From: Funneliformis mosseae
Lineage: Eukaryota; Glomeromycota; Glomeromycetes; Glomerales; Glomeraceae
Assembly (NCBI GenBank): GCA_910592005.1
Contig: CAJVPP010000101.1
Span: 1 to 48,559 of the forward strand
Direction: 5' to 3'
DNA length: 48,559 nucleotides
This document shows, piece after piece, positions 1 to 9,536 of the stretch. The notes under the pieces were generated by a model. The model saw nothing but the letters and a program-made list of their open reading frames with translations. It was not told the DNA's origin and did not search any database. The translations under genes and the position numbers were made by a program. Position 1 is the stretch's first letter. Each line of letters begins with the position of its first letter.

Positions 1-903
1 TCTGGGAATTTTTTAACAAAATTGAGATTTTTATTGCATTTTAGTTTTTGATATTATTAGATTAAAATGTATTAAGCACTTAATTTAAGTGAAAAATTTC
101 TCAGAACCTGATTTTCTTAGAAACCCTCCCATATAAAAATGTATTAATCAGAAATCCTATATAATAATATATGTTAAATTTTTACAAGTAGCTGCATTTT
201 AATATAATGAAATAATATATTAAATTTTATCAAAATATAATTATTATTAGGTAAGTTATACTAGAAGCAACATTTTGCCAAAATTAATATAATTATAATA
301 ACAAATGATTTATATTTTAAATATTCAAAAATATGGTTCAAAGCTAACTTTTGTGTTATTTAAAATTTTATTGTAATATTTTTATATTATATTCTATATG
401 ACCTAAACTAAAAAATATTATAATTAATATAGTTTAGTTACGTATTTATGGTTTTATCCAAATCTTAGAAGTTTAAAAAAATTAATTTATTATGAAATTT
501 ACTTAATTATTTATTTTAGCTTTAAGCTAATTATTTATAATACCTAATCTTTAATTTATTATTTTAGAATCACATTTTACATAATTTAAAATATTAAATT
601 TATTGATTTATAAAATTTGCTTGATTATATGTTATATTATCTGAGTTCTTAATTTAGAATCAGTTGGTTTTATATAATGTAAAAATTCATTTATATATAA
701 TTAATAAATGATCAATAAAGTAATATAAGTAAGTTTGTTATGCTGGTTAAAATACATTTTGACTAGTAGTGTATAATTGAGAGTTTCTTCTGAACATCAT
801 TTAGTGCATACCCTTATTGTATTAGCTTTTCTCTTCTTATTTATTTTGTCTATTTTGACGTACTCATTGATGTAGGGTAGTTCTTTTTTCTTACATTTGA
901 CAG
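1..903. other. AT-rich DNA without recognisable gene
   Basis: This stretch is extremely AT-rich, with frequent stops in all frames and short A/T runs. I see no coding exon, RNA gene or clear terminal repeat. Its composition matches the repeat block at 19.4-39 kb, so it is probably the edge of a similar decayed transposon region that continues beyond the window. Confidence 0.5.
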
Positions 904-1053
904 ATGTAGACAGTGTTAATTACAAGAATATCCTGAAAAAATTTGTGTTTATTGAAAGTTGTACTATTAAAGAGAAATACATGTTTTGTAGTGTAAAGAA
1001 AAAGCACATGCTGAATGAAGTTAAAGGCAAATTGGCAGAGTTAGTTATGATAG
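904..1053 (+). pseudogene. possible coding exon fragment, unknown protein
   Basis: About 50 codons stay open between a plausible acceptor (pyrimidine-rich tract ending CAG at 901-903) and a donor (GTAATC at 1054). Read with the acceptor G completing the first codon, the peptide is Lys-rich and starts DVDSVNYKNI. Base composition is less AT-rich than on either side, which favours former coding sequence. I do not recognise the family and see no flanking exons. It may be a remnant of the mobile element whose end lies near 1840. Low confidence. Confidence 0.3.
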
Positions 1054-1239
1054 GTAATCACAATTTCTGAGTTTATTCTGCAACTTATTCATTTAATTAA
1101 GGTCTTAAGTTCTGATTATTTAAAGTAAATACTTAAACTGATATCGCTAACAAGTTTATAGGTTGAAAATTAGGAGTTAAAGAGTTATTTTTTAATTTAA
1201 GGTCTTCTTTTTGCTTGATATTAAAGATCTGAGCATTAA

Positions 1240-1842
1240 TATTGGAATTGGATATTGTCTAATTCCTAATAATGGACTAATAGACTTTGGATCTAATGGA
1301 GATGTTCAGTCTATTTCTAATTCAAATGGACTATAATTATATAATTTTGGTCAAATTATAATTTTATATCTATAATTCTGGTTAAATTAATAATGCTAGT
1401 CTAACTTAAAAATTTAAATGATAATAAAATCATTCTGCTTGAATGATCGATTCATAATAAATTCATTTAGCTAGAATGATCCTACTGATCTAACCTTGAT
1501 TTTTCAGGTGACAGTGAGCTTAAAATTAATATTACAAATATTTCAAATTTACCTCATCTCTGCTAGAGATCAAAATTCTAAATGAAAACATCTAGATATT
1601 TATATTGAGAGTTTAGGGAAAACTAATTATTTGTCAAATTTTATATTAAGTAATAATAAGTAATTTAATAAAATTCTAACAAATATCATGAACATATTGC
1701 TAAAATTATATGTAAATTTTTAGAAGCCTATAGTCTAATAGTCCAAATTTTAATGGAATTGGAATGGACTAAGTCCATTAGTCCAATATTCCAATGGTCC
1801 AAAAGTTAATTAGTTCAAAAGGCCAACACTACCAAGCATAGA
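1240..1842. repeat. repeat with GGACTAAT/ATTAGTCC motifs and a probable element end
   Basis: Motifs such as TTGGAATT, GGACTAATAG and ATTAGTCCAATATTCC recur in both orientations at about 1240-1340 and 1730-1810. The block stops at CAACACTACCAAGC (about 1826-1839), where composition changes abruptly to less AT-rich sequence. This looks like the terminal part of a mobile element extending off the left edge. I did not find the matching opposite end within the window. Confidence 0.4.
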
Positions 1843-2025
1843 GGAACCTTTTTTAGTAGTTGCGGTGGTGGTGGTAGTGGTAGTGGTGTTATTGACATTT
1901 TGAGAAGTCATCTCTGGAAGAAGAGAAGATATATTATAAAGGCGAGTACCAGAAAGGGATGTTATAGCAGTGATTGTGATCTTTCCTTGCTTTAGCCAGC
2001 GATGCAAGGTGGCAGATAAATACAT
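1810..2025 (-). pseudogene. truncated MerR/IS607-like helix-turn-helix fragment
   Basis: The 71-codon frame contains LHRWLKQGKI followed 12 residues later by GTRLYNISSL. This resembles the helix and wing of MerR-type DNA-binding domains, as at the N-terminus of IS607-family serine recombinases, which are known in some eukaryotes and giant viruses. It is followed by an eight-Thr linker, and then the frame runs into the repeat end (…MLGSVGLLN is the reverse complement of that repeat). No recombinase catalytic domain follows, so this is probably a truncated fragment. The frame is open only nine codons upstream of the Met. The family assignment rests on motif resemblance alone. Confidence 0.4.
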
Positions 2026-3201
2026 GAGAGGAGATTTTGAATCATATGATTTTTATTGATAAGCATTTCTAAACAAAAAGTTGTGGCTGACGGCTACAAT
2101 GCTCCAGTGGCTGTGGTGGCTGTACCGCAAAGGATGATAAAAAAAAATAAACCTAGTGAATTTTTAATTTTCTTCACGGTTCTCTCCATCTTATATCGTT
2201 ATTTATGTCAAAGCTTCCTTTTTCACCAGACTTGATTATAAAAAAAAAAAAAATAATTTTCAAAATTCCTTTTTTTTTGAATTTTTATTTTCCCTGCATG
2301 TTATTTTTGTGAGTATGAGTTTTGATTTCGTTTCCTAATTTCAAGTTACATAGAAATGTAAGGTTTGTTTCCAACCACTTTATCAAAGTTTTTTCATTCC
2401 TGTTTCTAAGTCGTAAAGAGTTTATTCTTTTGCCACAAAGTTGGTTATAGACTATGAGGAAATCATTTGTAAGTTATCTTGTCTCATTTTTCGAAACTTT
2501 GGCCGATGAATCTTAGCATAATTTAAAAGAGTTCAAATCCATAGTGACAGAACCCCCACCTAGAGACATTTTCTTTTTAAATAAGGCTGAGTTCCTTATG
2601 TATAATATATTTTTTTTTCATTCGAAAATTCATCATCCTGAGATGGATTGATGAAATTCAAAAAATCGTTCTTGTATTTTAAAAAACGTCTGTGTGTGTG
2701 TTGATCATCATAAATTACGCGCACCTATTAGCACGAATAAATCGTTACCGAATTTGTTTATTTGGAAGCATCCGATACCAAAATTTATAGTCCGTCATAA
2801 TATTATCATAATATTATTTGTAAATTGAAAATCACATTGTCACATTGTTTTTGGATCTGTACTTTGTATCACATGATACTTGAGGTTGCTGCGGTTTTTT
2901 TTTTGGTAAAAACAATATTATTAGGGATTTTCAACGATAAATACGAGATAAATTAGATAATTAATAGATTCAAGCTCCGGCGTCGCGTAAATCACGTAGA
3001 TATACACGTTACCGTTATGAAAAACAATTAATTTACCGAATTATGTTTATTTATTTATTTTTTTCTATGACAAACGGACCAGCGTTCCTTGTCACAAAGT
3101 AACAAAAGGTACAAATAAACAATAAAGAAAAAAAAGAAAGTAATTAAAAAAAGAAGGAAAAGGAAAAAAGAAAGAAAAAAATGAACTTTTTTTTTTTCCG
3201 T
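2026..3201. other. intergenic, no gene seen
   Basis: AT-rich spacer with A and T runs near 2240-2275 and a purine-rich stretch at 3120-3190 just downstream of the minus-strand Myb gene, probably its 3' flank. No exon, RNA gene or repeat family was recognised. Confidence 0.5.
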
Positions 3202-4057
3202 TCAGAAGAACGGTCTCATTCCATGCGGCACATTAAATTGAGGTTCGGGGGTGAAATTGGGCTCCATGGTAAATGACACGGAGGATCGTGAAGTTTGCGG
3301 AATAGGAGAAAGTACCGTTGGAGAAGGGGAAGTCGTGCTATTATCATTCACAAGAAAAGAAACTGGTATCGAGACATGTGAGGAAGGTAGGGAAGGAACG
3401 GGATTTGTCATTACAGCTGTTGTGGTGGCGGTTCGTGAAATACGATTTTGGTTGGATCTCCAATAATTCTTGATTTTATTGGTATTGTGCAATCTTAAAA
3501 ACATCTGCTCCATGTCTTTCTGTAAGACGGACCACCGAATCGAACCATTAGGTAATCGACGTACCCAGTCATTAATGTAATCTTTTTCCTCCTGGGTTAA
3601 AGGATCATGACAAACTAATCAGGATTAAAATAATGAGAAAATTAGTTTTCAATTTTTTGATTTTTTAAAACTCAAGAAAAAAAAAGAGGTTTTACATACG
3701 TCTCCAATTAAGATTATGATGCCAGCTAAATGATATTTGTATTGAAAAAAAAGTAAAAAAAAAAAATTCCATTTTTAGAACAAATTTATAGGTACGCAAA
3801 TCCTTTAGATATCATTTTGATTTCATTATTACTCACTGGTGGTATAAACGACTAGCGCTGTATTGATAATTTGTCAGCCTGCTGATTTCCGCAAATGGAG
3901 ATGAACAATTTCCCTCTAACCTTGCCATATTAACCTTGATAAAGTCGTTTATCTTAAAAAGGGAGAGAGAGGAAAAAAAAATAATTTAATATTTATTTAA
4001 TAAAATAAAATTACGTAAGTGAGAAATGAAATTTACTTCGTTATTGAATGAACTCAT
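3202..4057 (-). CDS. two-repeat Myb/SANT-like DNA-binding protein A (four exons)
   Basis: Predicted nuclear DNA-binding regulator. The exon model on the minus strand is 4037-4057, 3837-3952, 3700-3725 and 3202-3614, giving 576 nt and 191 residues. Donors are GTAAAT, GTGAGT and GTATGT, and all acceptors end in AG. The start MSSFNNE and every exon phase match Myb gene B at 7.2-8.0 kb. Residues 8-54 form a first Myb-like repeat ending in HHWHHN. Residues 56-112 form a second, with LTQEEKDYI, RWSVL (W82) and NKIKNYW (W106), the last resembling the KNxW of Myb recognition helices. The tail is Ser/Thr/Pro-rich and carries IPVSFLVND at residues 137-145, a motif shared with gene B. Targets are unknown. 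The first Trp of each repeat is replaced, so the call is Myb/SANT-like rather than classical Myb. Confidence 0.85.
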
Positions 4058-7000
4058 AATGATAAAATGATAGAATGAATAAATTCAGAAATGAATAAAT
4101 TCAAAAGATCAAGCACAAAAACGTTGCTTTTTTAATTTTTTTTTTTTAAAAATTAAAAATACCTCTAGCAGATTTTATAGATCTAATTCTCGGTTATTAT
4201 GATCTAGAAAATTTTTAATCAATTCCTTTTTTGTAAAGATTTTCAAAGCGTAGGAAGCAAGGAGCCTGGAGAAGTTTTAAAACGGTGTGACAAAAAATTG
4301 TCATGAGGTATTTTTTTTAGAGTATGGGTAGAAGTAAAATACTATTATTATACTGAAAAGGTTCGACTTTTAAGCTTTTATGTTGCTTACAATTAAGGAA
4401 ATGACGCGTGGGTCTCACAAAATTATGATTATTGCTTGGAATATCGAATGTAGTGTAACAAATTGTACCCTGTTTATATGATACTCCATGTATTAAGTTT
4501 ATCCTTTTGCATGTTACTTTCTTTGATCCTTTGTTAATTATCATGTTATTTTTTTGGTAAATATAAAATATTTTCATGTATATAAAATCAAGGACGTCAT
4601 CTACAAAACGCAGATTCACTTAATGTTGTTCTGATAAGCTTAAAAAAAGAAGATACAGTGATAACATATGGAGTTCATTTTGTTTCATCCTTTTACCAAG
4701 CATCCATTTCCCAAACTGCTGCATAATAAGTAAATAAATAAATCAACACTTTTCACATCTAGAAATACATTGGAACAAAATAATATAAACGATTTATTAT
4801 TTAAGGTGTTAAGATCAACACTTAAAAAAAAAGAAACAAACGGAAAACGAAAACGAAAACGAAAACGAAAATGAAAATGAAAAATGAAAATGAAACGAAA
4901 ACGAGAAAAAAACGAAATAAATCGATAAAAAAAAAAAATTTCGTAATCGATATCTTTATTTGTTATGTACCACCTAATGACCTAACATATCGATGTTTCT
5001 TCTTTGTTATAATTTCCATCTTTGTAACTATTTCCATCCTGGGAACACAACTTATATTATGTACTTCTCATGGAACATCGATAAACGTAATCTTTTTTTT
5101 TTTTTATTTATTAAAAAAAGAATTAATAATTATTTGGAAATATCAAAACGCGAATTATCATTTCTATCTCTAACTCTGAAAATCGACATCAGGCCTCTAG
5201 AATTATAAAAAATTTCTTTACATTGTAATTCTTGATTTAACAAAAAGGTGGTAAAGAATTTAAGGTAAATCGGGATTATGCATCTATTTGTTTTTATAAT
5301 TAAATGGGTTAGAACCTATTCCAACATGATGTTTAATCAGATGTTTGCAATAATGTTGTATAGCGTCGCACGATTGGAAAATCTTATTTATTCCTTGCCA
5401 AGCAAATAATTAATAGATCTTGAAACAAAACAAAATATTAATATTATCTATAATCAACAATATAAAAAAACTTTACACAATATCATCTCGATGTTTAGAT
5501 TCAATGTTTAAAGTATTTTGCAAATTTTGCGTGTGGTTGCTCAAGGTATTGCATACCAGGAATTCTTAAAATTTATTTTTCAGACCTTCCAAGGATTTTT
5601 ACCGGTACACTAACGTCCATCGCGAATAGAAAAACTTTTCTTTTTCAGTTGTGGAACGCAATCAACTAATTAAAATACGTTAATTAAAGAGTAATGCGAG
5701 ATACAATTTTAAATGTTAGATAAATTATTGCGAAGTCAAAATAACGTTGGTAATTAGTAAAGAATTAGAAAGGTACAATGTTAAAATCTATTTTTCATCA
5801 AATAAATAAAACAAAATTTTTTATCAGTAATTACAAACGTTCGAGCTCATGTAGATGGTTTAAAGTGAATATTTGTTTTTTTTTAAAAAAAAAAAAAAAA
5901 AAGTGATGACAAAAATAATGTAATCGATGTTAAATCCTCAATGTTAAAAATAGGGAATAATGAATGCTCGGAATTTTGAGGCTTAGGCAAGCAACTTTGT
6001 TTGCCACTTAAAACAATATAAATGCCATCTTGCTAAATCATAAACTAATAAAGTTAGGTTATATTAAAAAATGTGTGAAAAGTTTTATAGCATTTGGTTC
6101 AATAAGTGCTCATAGAACTATCACCTGAGCAACAATTAAATAGATAAATAAATCGCTAAACTATTATTAGAATTTACATCTTTACAATGGAACGGTTTAT
6201 GGAATTAAAGATCGATGTATAAAAAAAAAAAGCATCCTTTTTTTTTCTCACGTAAATAATTATTTATCGGATTGTTTGTTATTTGTTTACGAGATGGACT
6301 TGGCTCTGTTATAGGGGATATTCATAAATGGTAAATTTAATGTAAACGAGATTGTATTCATATCAATATAAAGAGATGAGTCATATTCGGAAACGATTTT
6401 CGAATCACACATATTTGTTTCAATTAAATTAAAATTAAGGATTAGAAAATATTAAATGCATCCAAAAGAGGATCGTAATGATTGCGAAAAAAAAAATTTT
6501 TAGTGAAAAAAAAATCATATGATTTTATAGTTTGTTACACTCGGACAATATTTGCCATTGGGTCAAATTATTATTGCCGCGGCCACCTGCCCATCAAGAA
6601 AGGGCATTGTCAATGTTTGTGTGATTTCTTTGCCACATTTGAACATCTAATTCTATTAAATTCCGCCCTTTTTTTTTTTTTGTACAATGTATTGATATTA
6701 GTTGGTTCCGAAATTGGATCGAAATTGTGGTTTGAGCGTCCATTTGTTTTTCGTAATTAAATAATCTGCCCCAAAGGATTTTTTTTTTTTTTTTTTTTTT
6801 TTAAAAGGTCAAATGCGATTAATTGAGCAATTATGATTTGAAATATTTTAGATGCACCAATTATTTTATTATAGTATATTATGAATTTATGTACACGTTT
6901 GGAGAGATTTCGAAAAATGAAGATTTCAAAAAGGAAATGGATTAAAGAGATTTGCAAACGAGATTTTCAAATTATTGGTCCAAGAGATCGTAAACAAATT

Positions 7001-7241
7001 AACATTTTAGAACACGTGCCTATTTACGAATCATAAAAAAAAAAATTGTTAATAAATAGTGTCATGTTCGTTCGCCAAGAAAGCTTTACAGTCTGTGACT
7101 TTCTTCTGATGTCCTTTATGTTTACTTCTTCAAAATCATAAAATCATATAAAAAAAAAAATTTAATTAAATTCCTTTAATTCCCTACTATTATTATTTTT
7201 CAGTACATTCTTTTCTCTGGTTATAATTTATTAATTGCGAA
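4058..7241. other. intergenic spacer between the two Myb genes
   Basis: About 3.2 kb of AT-rich DNA separates the divergent starts of Myb A and Myb B, so it should hold both promoters. It contains an (AAAACG)n-type microsatellite and many homopolymer runs (for example 5878-5900 and 6780-6802). Open frames here, such as 4317-4619 and 6482-6760, are low-complexity and show no domain, splice logic or paralogue. Confidence 0.5.
4843..4917 (+). repeat. AAAACG/AAAATG microsatellite
   Basis: Imperfect tandem 6-mers (AAAACG repeated, then AAAATG variants, then AAAACG again) over about 75 bp. Simple-sequence repeat. Confidence 0.85.
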
Positions 7242-8009
7242 ATGACGGGGTTTGACGAAAAAGTGGGTTAATAAATCATCAGCCATTATTACTACTTTTT
7301 AAAACTACTTTATTAAACCGTACTGATTTCGTTTTGTAGGATGATGAGACCATCAAGAATTTAATGTTTCATTTTGAGAAACGTCCAGATCGATTTGTAA
7401 AGATTAGTGAATTCATGCCGAAATACACACCAAAACAATTATCTAATCGGTAAGCTTAATTTTAATTGATTTTTTTTTTGTTACATAAAAAAAAATAATA
7501 ATAATAATTTATTTTTTTATAAATTGATTTAGTTGGAGAGACCATCTCGATCCTAATAGTGAGTGTATCTTACCTTTTTTTCTCTTTTTATTTTTTAAAA
7601 ATAATAGCACCATTTAATATTTTTATTTATTCGAATAGTATGTAAGGAAGCTTTTACGGAGGATGAAAAAAGATATATTATTGAACGGACTCCAAATTAC
7701 CGAAAATCGAATAAAATTTGTTGGAAAGGTTTAAGTTCAGACATGGAAAAAATTTTTAATAGGCGTCATTCCAACCATAAGATCAAAAATTATTGGAATG
7801 CAAATCAAAGACGTCAGAAAAAGAAGAATTCTAAGCTAACTGTTACCTTTCTTTTAAATGATGAAAATGAAGCAAATGGAGAAAAGAAATCTAGTGCTTC
7901 GATCAAAAATGATGGTCGAATCCCTGTTACCTTTCTTTTAAATGATGAAAATGGAGAAAAGGAATCTAATGCTTCGATCTATAACGATGGTCGATCTCTT
8001 TTTAAATGA
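7242..8009 (+). CDS. two-repeat Myb/SANT-like DNA-binding protein B (four exons)
   Basis: Predicted nuclear regulator paralogous to Myb A. Exons are 7242-7262, 7340-7449, 7533-7558 and 7639-8009 (528 nt, 175 residues), with donors GTGGGT, GTAAGC and GTGAGT and AG acceptors. The first exon (21 nt, MTGFDEK) and third exon (26 nt) have the same lengths and phases as in Myb A. Repeat 1 spans about residues 8-52 and ends SNRWRDHLDPN, a typical third-helix pattern. Repeat 2 spans about 56-110, with FTEDEKRYI, CWKGL (W81) and HKIKNYW (W105). The C-terminus has a direct repeat: residues 121-146 and 149-171 both read VTFLLNDEN…GEK…ASI.NDGR, with an 84-nt period. The gene ends in FK-stop. The function beyond DNA binding is not visible. 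Confidence 0.88.
7842..7994 (+). repeat. 84-nt tandem duplication inside Myb B
   Basis: Positions 7842-7925 and 7926-7994 are two copies of one coding unit. The second lacks 9 nt (three codons) after VTFLLNDEN. Identity is high, so the duplication is recent or constrained. Each copy encodes the V-T-F-L-L-N-D motif also present once in Myb A. Confidence 0.85.
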
Positions 8010-8721
8010 AGAAAAACGTTTCGATCATTACATTTCCCTTCTGACAAACCTTCTTCCACTTTTAACAAACAAAGAATTGATAGATCACACACATCATCAT
8101 ATGAATCCTTTAATACGAACATTTTAATGATTTTTAACTTAATACAATGTATAAATGCCGGTTAATTTATACGATAATTCTAAAACATAGAATATAGTCT
8201 CTCTTTTCTTTTTATTGGGTGGATAAACTTGAACTTAGTATATATAGTGTATGTAGGAAACAATTTAATTGTAACACATATTGTCGCTTTGCAGAATGTT
8301 AACAAACATTCATTATTACCAAATAAATATGCAATATTAGTGTTTTTACACTTTATACAATATTTATTTTATTGTTTCGTACTTCGGTAAATTTACATGA
8401 CACATCTTTGTACATTTTATAACCGGGGTTTTAGTTTTTTTTTTTTTTTTCAAATATTACTATATTTGAAAATTTTATTGATAAAAGCTTTATAATAAAT
8501 GAACAAACTTCAAAAATGTACACATGTCTTCTAATTTATTAGTATTATCAAAATACTCTTAAACTAATGTAAGTAATATATATATAATATAAAAATGAGT
8601 GGATTTTTAAAGTTATGATTTGATTTATGAAAATAATTTTTTTTTTTTTTTTTTTTTACAAATATTTTTAAATATTTTCTAAACATGCATTAATTACTAT
8701 TAAACATTTAATAAACGTGAC
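8010..8721. other. intergenic, convergent 3' flanks
   Basis: Spacer between the convergent ends of Myb B and secreted protein 1. It is AT-rich with long T runs at 8431-8450 and 8637-8657. No gene or repeat family seen. Confidence 0.5.
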
Positions 8722-9365
8722 TTAATAATATTCACTCTTTTCCTTGGGATCTATTGCGGTGAAAACTCCAGACTTGAACTCGATTGAATAATGTTTGTGA
8801 TAAAGAGTTCCAATAAGGAAGTATTTAGCGTCATTGTTGGCCCATACTTTATCGATCAAGTAATTATAGACGGTAGGTTCATGATCGAACTAATCAGATT
8901 CAAAACAATTTCGATTAGTTTTTGATTCAGATGTGACGAATTATAACGGAAAGATATGATCGATTACTTACCATTTCCTGTTCAGCGATGGTATCAACAC
9001 ACTTTCCGACTCCAATGCTGAAAATATCGACAGTTAATGCGGAACCTTTCGCTGTATTGTTTAAAATACAAGGGATTATGAATTAATAAATATGATGATC
9101 TTTAAAAAAAGAATCCAAATGATTTATTTACATCATGAAAGAATTTTTTATATTTACCGTATTTAGCGACACATCCTTTTGCCATTACGAAATCTGCTAC
9201 TTGAGTGCTATTAATATTATAAATAATTCCGTCAACGGGTCTTTTAAAAGAAGATTCTTTACAGGTTTCATAAAAATCATCGTAATAAGATCTTTGCATT
9301 GGAGCAGAGTAAGCGATTGAGGCCAAAAGGGCAACAATTAAGAAGGCAACAGTTGAGAATTTCAT
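8722..9365 (-). CDS. small secreted protein 1 (three exons, intact)
   Basis: Candidate secreted effector or cell-surface protein; the biochemical function is unknown. Minus-strand exons are 9158-9365, 8972-9051 and 8722-8889 (456 nt, 151 residues). Donors are GTAAAT and GTAAGT, with acceptors at ACAG and TTAG. Residues 1-20 are a clear signal peptide (MKF, then a hydrophobic core, cleavage near YS-AP). The mature part has an NST sequon at 52-54 within INSTQVADFV, which is conserved in the paralogues, and three cysteines (35, 65, 87). The odd count leaves one unpaired unless the protein dimerises. Later landmarks are VDIFSIG (exon 2) and KVWANNDAKY (exon 3). Two decayed paralogues lie downstream. 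I do not recognise a named domain. Confidence 0.85.
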
Positions 9366-9520
9366 GTTCGTTGAGAGTAAAAGTGTAAAGTGAGTTAAGT
9401 TAAAAGGTAAAAAAAAGTTCGTAAAAAAAAAATCTTTTTGAAGAGATTTAATTTTCTTTTTTTGTTACTAATTTTTTTTTATTCTTTGAAAGAAGTGAAG
9501 AACCTGAAGATGAAATTTTA

Positions 9521-9536
9521 GCGTTGCTTAAATATC
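9521..9536 (-). promoter_or_regulatory. TATA-like core promoter of secreted protein 1
   Basis: Read on the minus strand this is GATATTTAAGCAACGC, about 160 nt upstream of the start codon. About 30 nt further downstream the minus strand reads TCTTCACTT. The same order (TATA-like box with AACGC, then TCTTCACTT) stands before the two paralogues. Here the TATA core is weaker than in the other two. Confidence 0.5.

Noticed and set aside
2525..2560. GTTCAAATCC string resembling a tRNA T-loop
   Set aside because: No pairing acceptor stem, D arm or anticodon arm could be placed around it.
4317..4619. 100-codon minus-strand ORF
   Set aside because: Low-complexity composition, no paralogue, no motif and no splice logic.
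4871..5208. Overlapping plus-strand ORFs of 100 and 71 codons
   Set aside because: They begin inside or beside the AAAACG microsatellite, are Lys/Phe/Ile-rich because of A/T runs, and show no domain or splice support.
6482..6957. ORFs on both strands around 6.5-6.95 kb
   Set aside because: Dominated by homopolymer runs; no recognisable protein features.
9135..9320. Plus-strand ORF across secreted protein 1
   Set aside because: Shadow of the real minus-strand exon, which has a signal peptide, splice sites and two paralogues.
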